Assembly (NCBI GenBank): GCA_017937125.1
Contig: JAGBEH010000007.1
Span: forward strand, 1 to 64,000
Reading direction: 5' to 3'
Source of the DNA: Alistipes sp.
GTDB lineage: Bacteria > Bacteroidota > Bacteroidia > Bacteroidales > Rikenellaceae
DNA: 64,000 bases
Shown: positions 17,105 to 25,407 of the stretch, piece after piece
Numbering within the stretch: position 1 is the stretch's first letter
Layout of the letters: each line of letters opens with the position of its first letter
Program-made: the position numbers and the translations under genes
Notes under the pieces: generated by a model
The model's input: only the letters and a program-made list of their open reading frames with translations
The model's database searches: none
What the model was told of the DNA's origin: nothing

Positions 17105-17902
17105 CTATTTGGACTTGTCCGCCTTTTCGTTCTGACGCGTGTTGGCGTTGATGTAGCGGTTGATCGTCTGCGCCAGCCTGTTGGGGTCTATGTCGCGGCG
17201 CAGCTGCCCGTTATGCGCTATGGATATCCCTCCCGTCTCTTCGGATACCACGATGATTATGGCGTCCGAAATCTCGCTCATTCCTATTGCCGCACGGTGG
17301 CGCGTGCCGTACGATTTGGGCACGTCGCTCTGGGTTACCGGCAATATGCACTTCGCGGCTACTATGAGATTGTGCTCGATGACTACCGCACCGTCGTGCA
17401 GAGGCGCATTCTTGAAGAAGATGTTCTTCAGCAGCGACTGCGACAGGGCGGCGTTGAGGGCGATGCCGCCTTCCGTTATCAATTTCAGGTCGCTGCGCTG
17501 GCCTATGACTATCAGTGCGCCCGTCTTCGTTTCGGACATATCCTTGCAGGCGGCGACTATGGGCGATATGTTCAGCTCTTCGCGGTGATGCTGGCTGAAG
17601 ATGCGGGTTATGAACCGCAGCTCTTTCTGACGCATACCTATCATTTGCAGGAATCGCCGTATTTCGGGCTGGAACACTATGAACAGGGCTATTACTCCGA
17701 CGCTGATTATCTGCCCGAGAATCCCCGAAAGCAGCTCCATATTGAGAGCGCGCACGATCACCCACGCCAGATATATGAAGATTATGCCCGTAAGGATGTA
17801 CGGCGCATTCGTCCCCTTGGTGGCGCGGTATATGCCGAACATAAGCGCGGCGACCAGCAGAATGTCGATCAAATCGATCAATGAAAAAGGAATGAATCCC
17901 AT
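17105..17902 (-). CDS. cdaA: Diadenylate cyclase CdaA (c-di-AMP synthase)
   Basis: 265 residues: three N-terminal membrane helices (to about 85), then the DAC domain with the DGA motif (LHDGAVVIE) and the GTRHRAAIG motif that bind ATP and metal. It makes cyclic di-AMP from two ATP at the membrane. C-di-AMP controls potassium transport and envelope stress in other bacteria. A consensus-like promoter precedes it at 17923-17953. The convergent gene is a potassium-type antiporter. Confidence 0.95.
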   Translation of the reverse strand: MGFIPFSLIDLIDILLVAALMFGIYRATKGTNAPYILTGIIFIYLAWVIVRALNMELLSGILGQIISVGVIALFIVFQPEIRRFLQMIGMRQKELRFITRIFSQHHREELNISPIVAACKDMSETKTGALIVIGQRSDLKLITEGGIALNAALSQSLLKNIFFKNAPLHDGAVVIEHNLIVAAKCILPVTQSDVPKSYGTRHRAAIGMSEISDAIIIVVSEETGGISIAHNGQLRRDIDPNRLAQTINRYINANTRQNEKADKSK

Positions 17903-17922
17903 TTACCCGAAAATTATTTGTG

Positions 17923-17953
17923 CAAAGGTAATAAAATTGTAAAATATATTCAA
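17923..17953 (-). promoter_or_regulatory. Promoter of cdaA
   Basis: The minus strand carries TACCTTTG (17923-17930), a perfect TAnnTTTG, with a TTG at 17951-17953 spaced 20 bp upstream. The predicted start is about 10-15 bases before the cdaA ATG. Confidence 0.7.
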
Positions 17954-18215
17954 TACCGTTATTCGATACGTGCGGCCTTATACGGGCCTTGTATTTTCGG
18001 TAACTGTATACTACTTTACTCCGAATCGATTTTAACAGCCCGTTCTTTCACCCGTTTGTCGTATCGCTCGCGGCAGAGCCGTGTTTACCCCCCCCCTGTG
18101 CTCCTCCCCGAACCCCGCCCCAAACAGGGGCTTAAGGGGAAAACCGCAAGGAGGCAGTGCTTTGGGAGACAGTCGGAGCAAAATCGTATGCGATTCCCTT
18201 TTTTCTGTCCGCCGC
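17954..18215. other. Intergenic region with C9 tract and GC-rich inverted repeats, no gene
   Basis: This stretch is between cdaA and the OmpH-like gene. It contains a run of nine C at 18088-18096 followed by CCCGCCCC and AGGGGCTTAAGGGG segments that can fold. Open frames here are short and compositionally unlike genes. I see no tRNA, riboswitch or coding signal. Confidence 0.4.
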
Positions 18216-18248
18216 AAAAAAGAACCGACCGCGATACCCGCGGTCGGT
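18216..18248 (-). terminator. Terminator of the OmpH-like gene
   Basis: A 10-bp perfect stem (18224-18233 with 18239-18248) with a 5-base loop; on the minus strand it runs into T6 (plus-strand A run 18216-18221). It starts about 24 bases after the stop of the OmpH-like gene. Confidence 0.85.
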
Positions 18249-18271
18249 CGTAGTGCTGAGCGTCGCCGCCG

Positions 18272-18856
18272 TTATTTCTTCTTCTCGCTCTTTTCCGCAG
18301 CGTAAAGCTCGTTCATCTTGGCGAGGACGGTGTCCGAGATGTCGAGTGCCATATCGGCATCGAGCAATGCCGAGGCATTGAGTACGAGTTTGTACTGCTT
18401 GTCCGCATTGACGGCCTCCACGGCGCGCAGGAGCAGGTCCTGCATACGGTTCGTGAATACGAAATTCTCCTCATCGAGGGTCTGCGCCTCTTTCTGGAGC
18501 GCGGACTGATGGTTTGCGGCCTTCTTTTCGAGAGCCTCCTGCTGTGCCTGGGCGTCGCGTGTCGTGATCAGCCCCTTCTGGTATTTTTCCTGCAACTGTG
18601 CGGCTTCGTACTGGAGATTCTTCTCCTTTTTCGCCCAACTCTGCTGTGCCTTTTCGGTCTTGTCCTTCAGCGTTACGCCTTCGCTTTTGTAGAGATCGCT
18701 CTCGGCGATTACCTTGTCGGTATTGACGAATGCGATGTCGCCGCCGCTGATCGCCGTTTTCTCTACTTCGTTTTCCGCCACGGCGGTTTTACCGTTGTTC
18801 TTGCAGGCCGCAAGACATAAAGCAGCCGCCATTGCGACAAAAATGATTCTTTTCAT
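18272..18856 (-). CDS. OmpH/Skp-family periplasmic lipoprotein
   Basis: 194 residues. A lipoprotein signal (MKRIIFVAMAAALCLAAC) is followed by IAFVNTDKVIAESDLYK, the typical start of the OmpH/Skp fold, then a long helical coiled coil (about 55-150) and a C-terminal strand segment (YKLVLNASALLDAD). Skp-like proteins chaperone outer-membrane proteins in the periplasm; a lipidated form would stay membrane-attached. It stands alone, with a TACCTTTG promoter at 18901-18908 divergent from ruvA. Confidence 0.85.
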   Translation of the reverse strand: MKRIIFVAMAAALCLAACKNNGKTAVAENEVEKTAISGGDIAFVNTDKVIAESDLYKSEGVTLKDKTEKAQQSWAKKEKNLQYEAAQLQEKYQKGLITTRDAQAQQEALEKKAANHQSALQKEAQTLDEENFVFTNRMQDLLLRAVEAVNADKQYKLVLNASALLDADMALDISDTVLAKMNELYAAEKSEKKK

Positions 18857-18900
18857 ACAGGTTTATCGTTTTTTGTTATATAAATTCAAGCGTCAGACCA

Positions 18901-18908
18901 CAAAGGTA
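18901..18908 (-). promoter_or_regulatory. -7 element for the OmpH-like gene
   Basis: On the minus strand TACCTTTG matches TAnnTTTG, 44 bases upstream of the start codon. No clear -33 TTTG is visible at standard spacing. Confidence 0.6.
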
Positions 18909-18920
18909 GGAAAATTTCTT

Positions 18921-18928
18921 TATTTTTG
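18921..18928 (+). promoter_or_regulatory. -7 element for ruvA
   Basis: TATTTTTG matches TAnnTTTG, 27 bases before the ruvA ATG, with no obvious -33 box. It lies back to back with the promoter of the OmpH-like gene. Confidence 0.5.
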
Positions 18929-18955
18929 TCATCCGTATAACCATATTTTGAACTT

Positions 18956-19540
18956 ATGTACGAATACATACGCGGAACGGTCGCGGAGGCGACACCCGCC
19001 TATGCCGTGATCGATGTCGGCGGAGTGGGGTATATGCTCAACATCTCGCTGCATACGTTTTCGCAAATAGAACATACCGACGAGGCCAAACTTTTCGTTC
19101 ATTACGTGGTGCGCGAGGATGCGCAATTGCTTTTCGGCTTCGCCACCGAGACGGAACGTGAATTGTTCCGTATGCTCATAAGCGTCTCGGGCGTCGGCGG
19201 CAATACGGCTCGGATGATACTGTCCACCTATTCCGCGGAGGAGCTGCGCAATATCATCGCCACGGGCAATGCCGTGCTGCTCAAGAACGTCAAGGGGCTC
19301 GGGCTGAAGACGGCGCAGAAAATCATTGTCGAGCTGAGCGGTAGGATGGTGGACCTGGGTGCTTCCGAAAGGCAGGTCGCGGCAAAGGGCGGCAATGCGG
19401 TGTACGACGAGGCGCTTGCGGCTCTCGGGATGTTGGGGTTTGCGAAAGGCGCATCGGAAAAGGTGCTCCGCCGGCTTTTCGGGGAGCGGCCGTCGATTAC
19501 GGTAGAGGATGCCGTACGCGAGGCCTTGAAACGGTTATGA
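18956..19540 (+). CDS. ruvA: Holliday junction branch-migration protein RuvA
   Basis: 194 residues. It has an N-terminal OB fold (MYEYIRGTVAEATPAYAVID with GGVGYML), tandem helix-hairpin-helix motifs (LISVSGVGGNTARMIL and LKNVKGLGLKTAQKIIVEL) and a short C-terminal domain (ALAALGMLGFAKGASEKVL). RuvA tetramers bind four-way junctions and load the RuvB motor. ruvB is not in the window. Confidence 0.97.
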   Translation: MYEYIRGTVAEATPAYAVIDVGGVGYMLNISLHTFSQIEHTDEAKLFVHYVVREDAQLLFGFATETERELFRMLISVSGVGGNTARMILSTYSAEELRNIIATGNAVLLKNVKGLGLKTAQKIIVELSGRMVDLGASERQVAAKGGNAVYDEALAALGMLGFAKGASEKVLRRLFGERPSITVEDAVREALKRL

Positions 19541-19584
19541 TGATAATAGGCCGGAAAAATGATGGCCGTATGCAATAAAATGCC

Positions 19585-19592
19585 TATTTTTG
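19585..19592 (+). promoter_or_regulatory. -7 element for the FKBP-like lipoprotein
   Basis: TATTTTTG lies 14 bases before ATG 19607. It supports that ATG rather than upstream in-frame starts at 19559 and after. Confidence 0.5.
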
Positions 19593-19606
19593 TACGTTTA
19601 CAGAGA

Positions 19607-20215
19607 ATGAAACCGATTTTCGCCATATTGTTTTCGTGCGTCGGGCTTCTGGCGGGATGCAAGCAGGACGATACCGTGCTTACGACCCAGCAGACCTCGA
19701 CCGTCCGCTATCTCGAGTCGGGACATACTCCGCGCCTGATGTCCGAGGATGCCGCGAAGGAGAGCATCGACGAAAATCCGGAATATTACACGGTTTATGG
19801 CCACGGCGAAGCTTACCGCTATATAGCGACGATGTACGACGAGGGGCGCGATGCCCGTACCGAAATCGAGGCGGGCGATACGGCGGACATATATTTCGAT
19901 GCCTATGTCTTCAATTATGCCTCCTTGGCTAATGCGGCGCCGTACTGGTCGAATCGTGAGGAGACTATCGCCGCGCTCGAACAGACGGGCGGCGGACTGA
20001 ATATCGAATACTGGTCGGTCGATCCGCTGGCATTGCGTGCGGGAGGCCGCGCACTGAAGGGCATCAGCCGTGCGCTGATAGGCTGCCGCGAAGGCGACAG
20101 GGTAGAGGTGTATATGACCTATAAGGCCGCATACGGCAGCGGTATCGTCGGCGTCGTGCCGAAGGAGTCGCCCGTGGCGTGGTTCTTTACGGTCGAAAAG
20201 GTTACGAAACATTGA
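19607..20215 (+). CDS. FKBP-like peptidyl-prolyl isomerase family lipoprotein
   Basis: About 202 residues from ATG 19607, where a lipoprotein signal begins (MKPIFAILFSCVGLLAGC). The C-terminal half follows the FKBP pattern: GDTADIYFDAYVF, LKGISRALIGCREGDRVEVYM, KAAYGSGI and SPVAWFFTVEKV. FKBP proteins isomerise prolyl bonds; several aromatic active-site residues are not obvious, so activity is uncertain and a chaperone role is possible. The stop overlaps the next gene start (TGATG), so they are translated together. Confidence 0.75.
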   Translation: MKPIFAILFSCVGLLAGCKQDDTVLTTQQTSTVRYLESGHTPRLMSEDAAKESIDENPEYYTVYGHGEAYRYIATMYDEGRDARTEIEAGDTADIYFDAYVFNYASLANAAPYWSNREETIAALEQTGGGLNIEYWSVDPLALRAGGRALKGISRALIGCREGDRVEVYMTYKAAYGSGIVGVVPKESPVAWFFTVEKVTKH

Positions 20216-21801
20216 TGATTATGAGATATGCAATACGCTATTTAACGATGGCGGCGGTCGCGGTCTCCGCGATGCTCGCTACGTCGTGCGTAAACGAGGA
20301 GGATATGCCGTTCAAGGAGGTCGAGAACAGATCCCTGAAAGCGTGGATGGATAAGAACCGCCCCGATCTGGCGGGCAATTATCAGGAGGATGGACGCTAT
20401 TACGTCGAGGTGCTCGAGGCGGGCATAGCCGACAGCGTCTCCATAAACTCCGTGCTGTCCGATGACAAGCAGGGGCAGTGCTGGGTATTCTTCAACGTCA
20501 CGGGGCGCGATCTCCACGGGCAGGTGTGCCTGACCAGAAGCGAAACCGTGGCACGTATGCAGGGGACATTTACCAAATATACCCATTACGTTCCCTATAT
20601 GAGATTCATCGGCGAAAATAACGTGTCGCTTATGGAGGGTACGTATCTGGCTATGAAGAATGTGCTGACCCTCGGCGAGGACTATGCCGCCGAACACGGA
20701 CTGCCTCGGTCGCTGGAGATGCGCTGCGGCACGAAATTGCGTCTGTACCTGCCTTCGTCGATAGTGAACGGAGCGGGAGGATTGTCGGGCGACGGCGGTT
20801 ACGAGGGCGATTTCGTCCTCGACGGTAATCGTCCGATGATTATGGATATCGAGATTACGGACCGCGTGAACAACCCGTTGGCTCACGAAGGGGATATGGT
20901 GGATGCTTTCGGCGAAGCGAACGGCGGCGTCTCTCCCGTCAAGGACAAGGAGGACGGGGAGGATGAGGACAAGACGTCGGCTTTGGCTTCTGTTCGCCGT
21001 TCATTGACGCGGGCCGATGAGGAGACGGGCGAAGAGGAGGCGGACGACGGAATGTACTGGCGTCACGCTTACGACACCATCCGCGGTTTGTTGGTCTCCA
21101 AAAAGTATGTCCCCAATGCTGAGGGCGGTTTCGATTTCGCGTTCCGTTATCCTAAGGGCGGTGATGCCGAGCATCCCGTTTATGCCGTGAATAAGGTATA
21201 TACCGACTCGGGCGTATATGCGGGCGGTGCTGCGGAACTCGACAGGAAGATAAACGCCGCGCTTATAGAGCGGTTCGGCGAGGGCGTGACCGACGGCGAG
21301 AAGGTCGGGGATAAGGGCACTGCGCGTGTGTGGTATATCTGCCGCTTCCTCGACGGGTTCGTAATCGATACGAATATCGACGAGGTAAAGGAGCTGGTCT
21401 ACGGCAAGATCGACAGTGCAGGCTCCGTGCTGAGCTACTCGGTTACGAGCAACAAGGATGATTACATCACGGCCTGGTATTATGTCATCCCCGAATTGAA
21501 ATACGGCCAGTGGGCCACGTTCGTCACGACATCGAGTTTCGCATACGGGGCGACGGGTATGACCGGTTCGAGTTCCACATCGTCTTCGGGGTCGTCGTTC
21601 AGCTATTATCCGTACTACAACTTTTACAACTATTATAACAGTTATTACGGCAACTCGTATTACGATATGTACTATAACAACTACTATAACAGTATGTTGT
21701 ACGACCAATCGACATCTACGACCACGAAAACGACGATTACGACTGAGATTCAGCCGTATATACCTCTTGTTTTTCAGGTTTTCATCGAAAAGAAGAGTTG
21801 A
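20215..21801 (+). CDS. Large lipoprotein with Tyr/Asn/Ser-rich tail, function unknown
   Basis: About 528 residues from ATG 20215 (ATG 20221 is equally possible). It starts with a signal and lipobox-like cysteine (AVSAMLATSC). The N-terminal 200 residues (SLKAWMDKNRPDLAGNY, then paired segments ending in RPMIMDIEITDRVN) resemble the FKBP-like fold of the gene before it. The middle has an acidic linker (DKEDGEDEDK) and a second domain of similar feel. Near the C-terminus, from about 21541, there is a Ser/Thr stretch and then about 35 residues made largely of Tyr and Asn (YYNFYNYYNSYYGNSYYD), before a final beta segment. The tract is low-complexity and of unknown role. Confidence 0.7.
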   Translation: MIMRYAIRYLTMAAVAVSAMLATSCVNEEDMPFKEVENRSLKAWMDKNRPDLAGNYQEDGRYYVEVLEAGIADSVSINSVLSDDKQGQCWVFFNVTGRDLHGQVCLTRSETVARMQGTFTKYTHYVPYMRFIGENNVSLMEGTYLAMKNVLTLGEDYAAEHGLPRSLEMRCGTKLRLYLPSSIVNGAGGLSGDGGYEGDFVLDGNRPMIMDIEITDRVNNPLAHEGDMVDAFGEANGGVSPVKDKEDGEDEDKTSALASVRRSLTRADEETGEEEADDGMYWRHAYDTIRGLLVSKKYVPNAEGGFDFAFRYPKGGDAEHPVYAVNKVYTDSGVYAGGAAELDRKINAALIERFGEGVTDGEKVGDKGTARVWYICRFLDGFVIDTNIDEVKELVYGKIDSAGSVLSYSVTSNKDDYITAWYYVIPELKYGQWATFVTTSSFAYGATGMTGSSSTSSSGSSFSYYPYYNFYNYYNSYYGNSYYDMYYNNYYNSMLYDQSTSTTTKTTITTEIQPYIPLVFQVFIEKKS

Positions 21802-21953
21802 TGCGGATGGTCGCAGCGATCGGGTCGGGGAGCGGTCTCCGACCTTTTTTCATAAAAAACACCCCGAAATTTGGCGGAATGAAAAATTATGGTTAATTTA
21901 GTAGTGCATAAACAGGCCCGAAAGAAAATATTGAACTCTTAAACCATACGATT

Positions 21954-22196
21954 ATGATTATTACATTTAATGAATTGCGCAGAATCAAGGACAGATTGCC
22001 GAGCGGAAGCTCTCAGCGTATTGCAGACGAATTGGGTATCGATGTCGAAACGGTACGCAATTATTTCGGAGGAAAACATTTCGATGCGAAGGAGGGTGCC
22101 GGAGTTCACTTCGAACAGGGGCCCGACGGCGGGGTGGTTACGCTGGACGATACGGCTATTCTCGACGCGGCGATGCGCATTCTGAATGAAAAATAA
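21954..22196 (+). CDS. Small helix-turn-helix DNA-binding protein
   Basis: 80 residues. ITFNELRRIKDRLPSGSSQR is followed by a compact helix-turn-helix (RIADELGIDVETVRNYFGG). Proteins of this size and sequence type are common in Bacteroidetes and annotated as DNA-binding; the target is not known. A 150-base gap precedes it and a strong terminator follows, so it is its own transcription unit. Confidence 0.75.
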   Translation: MIITFNELRRIKDRLPSGSSQRIADELGIDVETVRNYFGGKHFDAKEGAGVHFEQGPDGGVVTLDDTAILDAAMRILNEK

Positions 22197-22218
22197 CGGA
22201 TTAATTCCGGTTTCATAG

Positions 22219-22245
22219 GCCGAACCGCAACGTTCGGCTTTTTTT
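22219..22245 (+). terminator. Terminator of the small HTH gene
   Basis: A 7-bp stem (22219-22225 with 22232-22238) followed by seven T. Confidence 0.88.
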
Positions 22246-22275
22246 ACGATGCTTACTTTAATATCCGATTATAGA

Positions 22276-23379
22276 ATGAAATCTTTGAAATTCACCTTGT
22301 CGGCCGTCTGCCTGCTGATATTTGCGGGCTCGTATGCGGCCGAGATAAAGTATGTGGATGCCCAGACGCTTACGCATATGGGAAAATTGTGCAAGACTAC
22401 GAATCCCTATCACCGTGTCGAGGTCGAGGCATATCCCGAACTCAATTCCACCGAGGCCAATTTGCTGCGCAACACCGCAGGCGAAGCGCTGCTTTTCGAA
22501 ACCGATTCCCCGACCGTGTGGGTCAGGGCCAAGTACGGTATCGCCCGCTGCCCCGGCAGTATGCCCATATATGCGGCTTGCGGCTTCAACCTGTATATTC
22601 AGACCGAGGACGGCTGGCGCTGGGCTGCGTCGCGTTCCAACTCTATGGGCAGGGATAAGGACGGCAACAACAAGCTGGATAAGCCGTTGATGCTTGTCGG
22701 TCATATGGATAAGTCCGCCAAGGTTTGTATGCTTTATCTGCCGCTGTTCGCCGAACTTACGGAACTCGAGATAGGCGTTGCCGAGGATTCGTACATCAAG
22801 GCTGCCGAGAACCCGTTCCGTCACAAGATAGCCATTTTCGGTTCGAGCTTTACGCATGGACACGGTGCCACGTGTGCAGGTCAGACCTATCCCGCGTTCC
22901 TGCAACGTGCCACGGGACTCGATTTTTACGGGTTCGGAATGAGCGGCAACAGCAAATTGCAGCGTGTTATGGGTGAGATATTGGCTTCGACCGACGCCGA
23001 GGCATTCGTCTGCGATGCGTTTTCGAATCCCACCGTCGAGGAGATAGGTGAGCGCATACGTCCGTTCATCGGCGAGATACGCGCCAAGCATCCGAAAGCC
23101 CCGATCATCTTCCTGCGCACGATATATCGCGAGCGCCGCAATTTCGACCGCCGCACGGATGCTGCGGAGCAGAAGCGTATTGACTATGTCGATGATCTTA
23201 TGAAGACGATCGTCAAGGAGTTCGATGATGTTTATTACATATCCGTCGCCGACCAGACGGGTGACGACCATAATACCTCGGCCGACGGCACCCATCCCTG
23301 CTCGTGGGGATATGAGCGTTGGGCGAATTCCATTCGCAAACCCCTTGTCAAGATACTGGCCAAATACGGTATAAAGTAG
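22276..23379 (+). CDS. Exported SGNH/GDSL-type esterase with GxDLY-type N-terminal domain
   Basis: About 367 residues from ATG 22276, which begins a signal peptide (MKSLKFTLSAVCLLIFAGS, ending SYAA). Residues 25-170 form the all-beta SGNH N-terminal domain with GFNLYIQTEDGWRW. The hydrolase part has GSSFTHG (nucleophile Ser191), the block II glycine in GFGMSGNS, DAFSNPT near block III, and DGTHPCSWGY with the Asp-x-x-His pair. Such enzymes remove acyl groups from sugars or lipids in the periplasm. The substrate is unknown. A bidirectional terminator follows. Confidence 0.85.
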   Translation: MKSLKFTLSAVCLLIFAGSYAAEIKYVDAQTLTHMGKLCKTTNPYHRVEVEAYPELNSTEANLLRNTAGEALLFETDSPTVWVRAKYGIARCPGSMPIYAACGFNLYIQTEDGWRWAASRSNSMGRDKDGNNKLDKPLMLVGHMDKSAKVCMLYLPLFAELTELEIGVAEDSYIKAAENPFRHKIAIFGSSFTHGHGATCAGQTYPAFLQRATGLDFYGFGMSGNSKLQRVMGEILASTDAEAFVCDAFSNPTVEEIGERIRPFIGEIRAKHPKAPIIFLRTIYRERRNFDRRTDAAEQKRIDYVDDLMKTIVKEFDDVYYISVADQTGDDHNTSADGTHPCSWGYERWANSIRKPLVKILAKYGIK

Positions 23380-23460
23380 GCGTATGTTTGCGGGAATGAC
23401 CCCGTATATATAAATAGGTCTATTGCGGACCGCTTGAGCGCATTCCGTATACGGAAAAAA

Positions 23461-23496
23461 CGAACCCCGATGAGACTCTCATCGGGGTTCGTTTTT
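23461..23496. terminator. Bidirectional terminator
   Basis: A 14-bp perfect stem (23461-23474 with 23478-23491) is flanked by an A run before and a T run after, so it can stop transcription from the SGNH gene and from the tRNA on the other strand. The 150 bases after it hold nothing I recognise. Confidence 0.88.
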
Positions 23497-23641
23497 CGAA
23501 GGCGGGACAGTACGTTGCGATTTGCATCGCCGACCGGTGCGGTTCGTCCTGCGGCGCTCGTTTATCGTCGGCAGGTTCCGTTTGTCTATCCCCTCCTATT
23601 CATTGTATCCCTCGGCCGCTTTCCGCCTGTCGGGAACCGTG

Positions 23642-23712
23642 TTGAGCTATCGGGACTCGAACCCAAAACGACAGAACCAAAATCTGCTGTGTTACCATTA
23701 CACCATAGCTCA
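23642..23712 (-). tRNA. tRNA-Gln (anticodon UUG)
   Basis: On the minus strand the acceptor ends TGAGCTA and TAGCTCA pair perfectly. The D arm (GTGT/ACAC), anticodon arm (GCAGA/TCTGT) with loop TTTTGGT giving anticodon TTG, and T arm with TTCGAGT are all present. Length is 71 nt with the discriminator. CCA is not encoded. Confidence 0.95.
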
Positions 23713-23795
23713 ATCCGTTGCTCGAAAGCGTTGCAAAGATATTATTTCTTTTTAGAAATGCCAAATTTTGAACCGTAAATCGTTTTTGCGCAGAT

Positions 23796-23829
23796 AAAAA
23801 TCCCGACGTCGCAGAACGGCGTCGGGATT
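23796..23829 (-). terminator. Terminator of the OmpA-family gene
   Basis: A 12-bp stem with one wobble pair (23799-23810 with 23818-23829); on the minus strand it ends in a T run. It lies 21 bases past the OmpA stop. Confidence 0.85.
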
Positions 23830-23850
23830 GCCATACGGCATATATCGCGA

Positions 23851-25098
23851 TCAATATATCACCACTACTCTGTTGTGGAGCGACGCATTGTCGCCGAACG
23901 GCAGATTGTCCACACCTCCGTTCTTGTATTGCAGACGCTCGGCGGGTATGCCCTTCGAGAGCAGATACTCGTATGCGAGGCGTGCGCGTTTTTCGGCCAA
24001 ACGGATGTTGCACTTTTCGGAACCCGTGTCGGGATCGGAGAATCCCTCGACGGTATAAACCTTCTTGTCCGAGTCGGTGATCTCTTCGGCCAGCGTGTCG
24101 AGACGCTTTTTGTGGTTGTCAGTAAGCACACCGTAACCCTTGGTGTAGAACAGTATCGCATCTACGCCCTGCTCCACGGCCTCTTTGGCGTTCTTGGGCT
24201 GATGCGCAGCCTTGATTTTCTTCTCTGCTTCCTTTATTGCCGCCGCTTGCATCTCGGCTTCTCTTTGTGCCGCAATCTCGGCAGCTTTCTGTTCTTCGCG
24301 TTTCCTGTCGTCCAGCTCTTTGCGGAGAGCATCGCGCTCCGATGCGGCTTTCTCCGCCAGATTCCTGTATGTCTCCAGCGTGTTGTTCAGCGCCGCCACT
24401 TCAGCCTCCGTCGCTCCCGTACGCTCGAAAGTGCGTTTGTTGAAGCGGTATGTCGCGCCGATCATAGCCGAAAGGGCGTGGAACTGTTTGCTGTCGTGCG
24501 CGTAAGACGGGCGGAACGTCGCTTTGGCGAGAGTATACTGTAATTGCAGGTCGATGCTGACGGCCTTGCAGACGTAAAAACGGTTTTGCAAACCGATGTT
24601 GCCGAGGAATTCGAACGTGCGGGCATCGGGCGAGTTAAGGCCTCCCGAGCCGACTCCGGCGCCGACATAAAGTACGGCATTGTATACGCGGTAGTCCTTG
24701 TATCCGCCTATCCAGTTGGAGAGGTTGATCATCACATCGGGATGTACGTAAAGGTAGCTCCATTTTACTTTGTAGTCGAGGCCGTAGGAAAGCTGCATAT
24801 ATTTGCCGCCCTCGACGTCGAGACGCAGACCGAATACCGGATGGAACCATTTCACCGCGCCTACGTGCGCTCCCGCCAAAACGGAATTTTTGAATCCGCT
24901 GCCGGTGCCGATGTTGAAATTCACACCCGCTCCCGCCTGGATTTCCCAGTTGCTTTTGAACGGATTCGAGACATAGCCCGCAATATGCGGCTTTTTTGCG
25001 TTTGCGGCGACATCCGCCTCGGCATTCGAGGCGTACGCCGTCCCTCCTTGTGCGGCGAACAGGCACAACAGAAAACAAGATAAGCAGATATTTCTCAT
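23851..25098 (-). CDS. OmpA-family outer-membrane protein
   Basis: About 415 residues from the ATG at 25098, where the signal peptide begins (MRNICLSCFLLCLFAAQGG, cleavage near AYAS). An earlier in-frame ATG at 25152 would only add a polar leader. Residues about 40-220 alternate in the manner of an 8-strand beta-barrel (AGAGVNFNIG, FGLRLDVEGG, WSYLYVHPDVMINL). A coiled coil (about 230-300) leads to an OmpA-like peptidoglycan-binding domain (LTDNHKKRLDTLAEEI, TVEGFSDPDTG, NIRLAEKRARL). It anchors the outer membrane to the wall. A TATATTTG promoter element lies upstream. Confidence 0.9.
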   Translation of the reverse strand: MRNICLSCFLLCLFAAQGGTAYASNAEADVAANAKKPHIAGYVSNPFKSNWEIQAGAGVNFNIGTGSGFKNSVLAGAHVGAVKWFHPVFGLRLDVEGGKYMQLSYGLDYKVKWSYLYVHPDVMINLSNWIGGYKDYRVYNAVLYVGAGVGSGGLNSPDARTFEFLGNIGLQNRFYVCKAVSIDLQLQYTLAKATFRPSYAHDSKQFHALSAMIGATYRFNKRTFERTGATEAEVAALNNTLETYRNLAEKAASERDALRKELDDRKREEQKAAEIAAQREAEMQAAAIKEAEKKIKAAHQPKNAKEAVEQGVDAILFYTKGYGVLTDNHKKRLDTLAEEITDSDKKVYTVEGFSDPDTGSEKCNIRLAEKRARLAYEYLLSKGIPAERLQYKNGGVDNLPFGDNASLHNRVVVIY

Positions 25099-25127
25099 AC
25101 TGTCAGTTATATTTGAATTTCTCTGCG

Positions 25128-25135
25128 CAAATATA
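25128..25135 (-). promoter_or_regulatory. -7 element for the OmpA-family gene
   Basis: TATATTTG on the minus strand matches TAnnTTTG, 29 bases before the start at 25098. The -33 region is unclear. Confidence 0.55.
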
Positions 25136-25407
25136 AGTATTTTATTTGGCAATTAGATACAATCATACCCTGACTTTCTCTCGAAATCCTGCTGCTTTGC
25201 GGGTCTTACCCGTAGTCTTTTCCCGAAGGAGGAGTGTACGGGAGCGTGCGAAAGCGCACATTGGCGGCAGATACGTGCAGGGGCATACAATGGTTTGCAG
25301 GTATGTGCAGTGTCGTGTATGGGCAGGGTGCACAGGGGTGACAGAGAGAATAGAGACGGCAGGGTGCATAAGGATGAGCAGAGACGGCCCTCCCCGAACT
25401 GGTGCCG

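Noticed and set aside
23492-23641. The gap before tRNA-Gln as a possible second tRNA or small gene
   Set aside because: No cloverleaf and only short compositionally random frames.
25153-25407. Short repeated words (AGAGACGGC twice, GCAGGGTGCA twice) in the gap before the sigma gene
   Set aside because: The copies are too short and irregular to call a repeat element or array.
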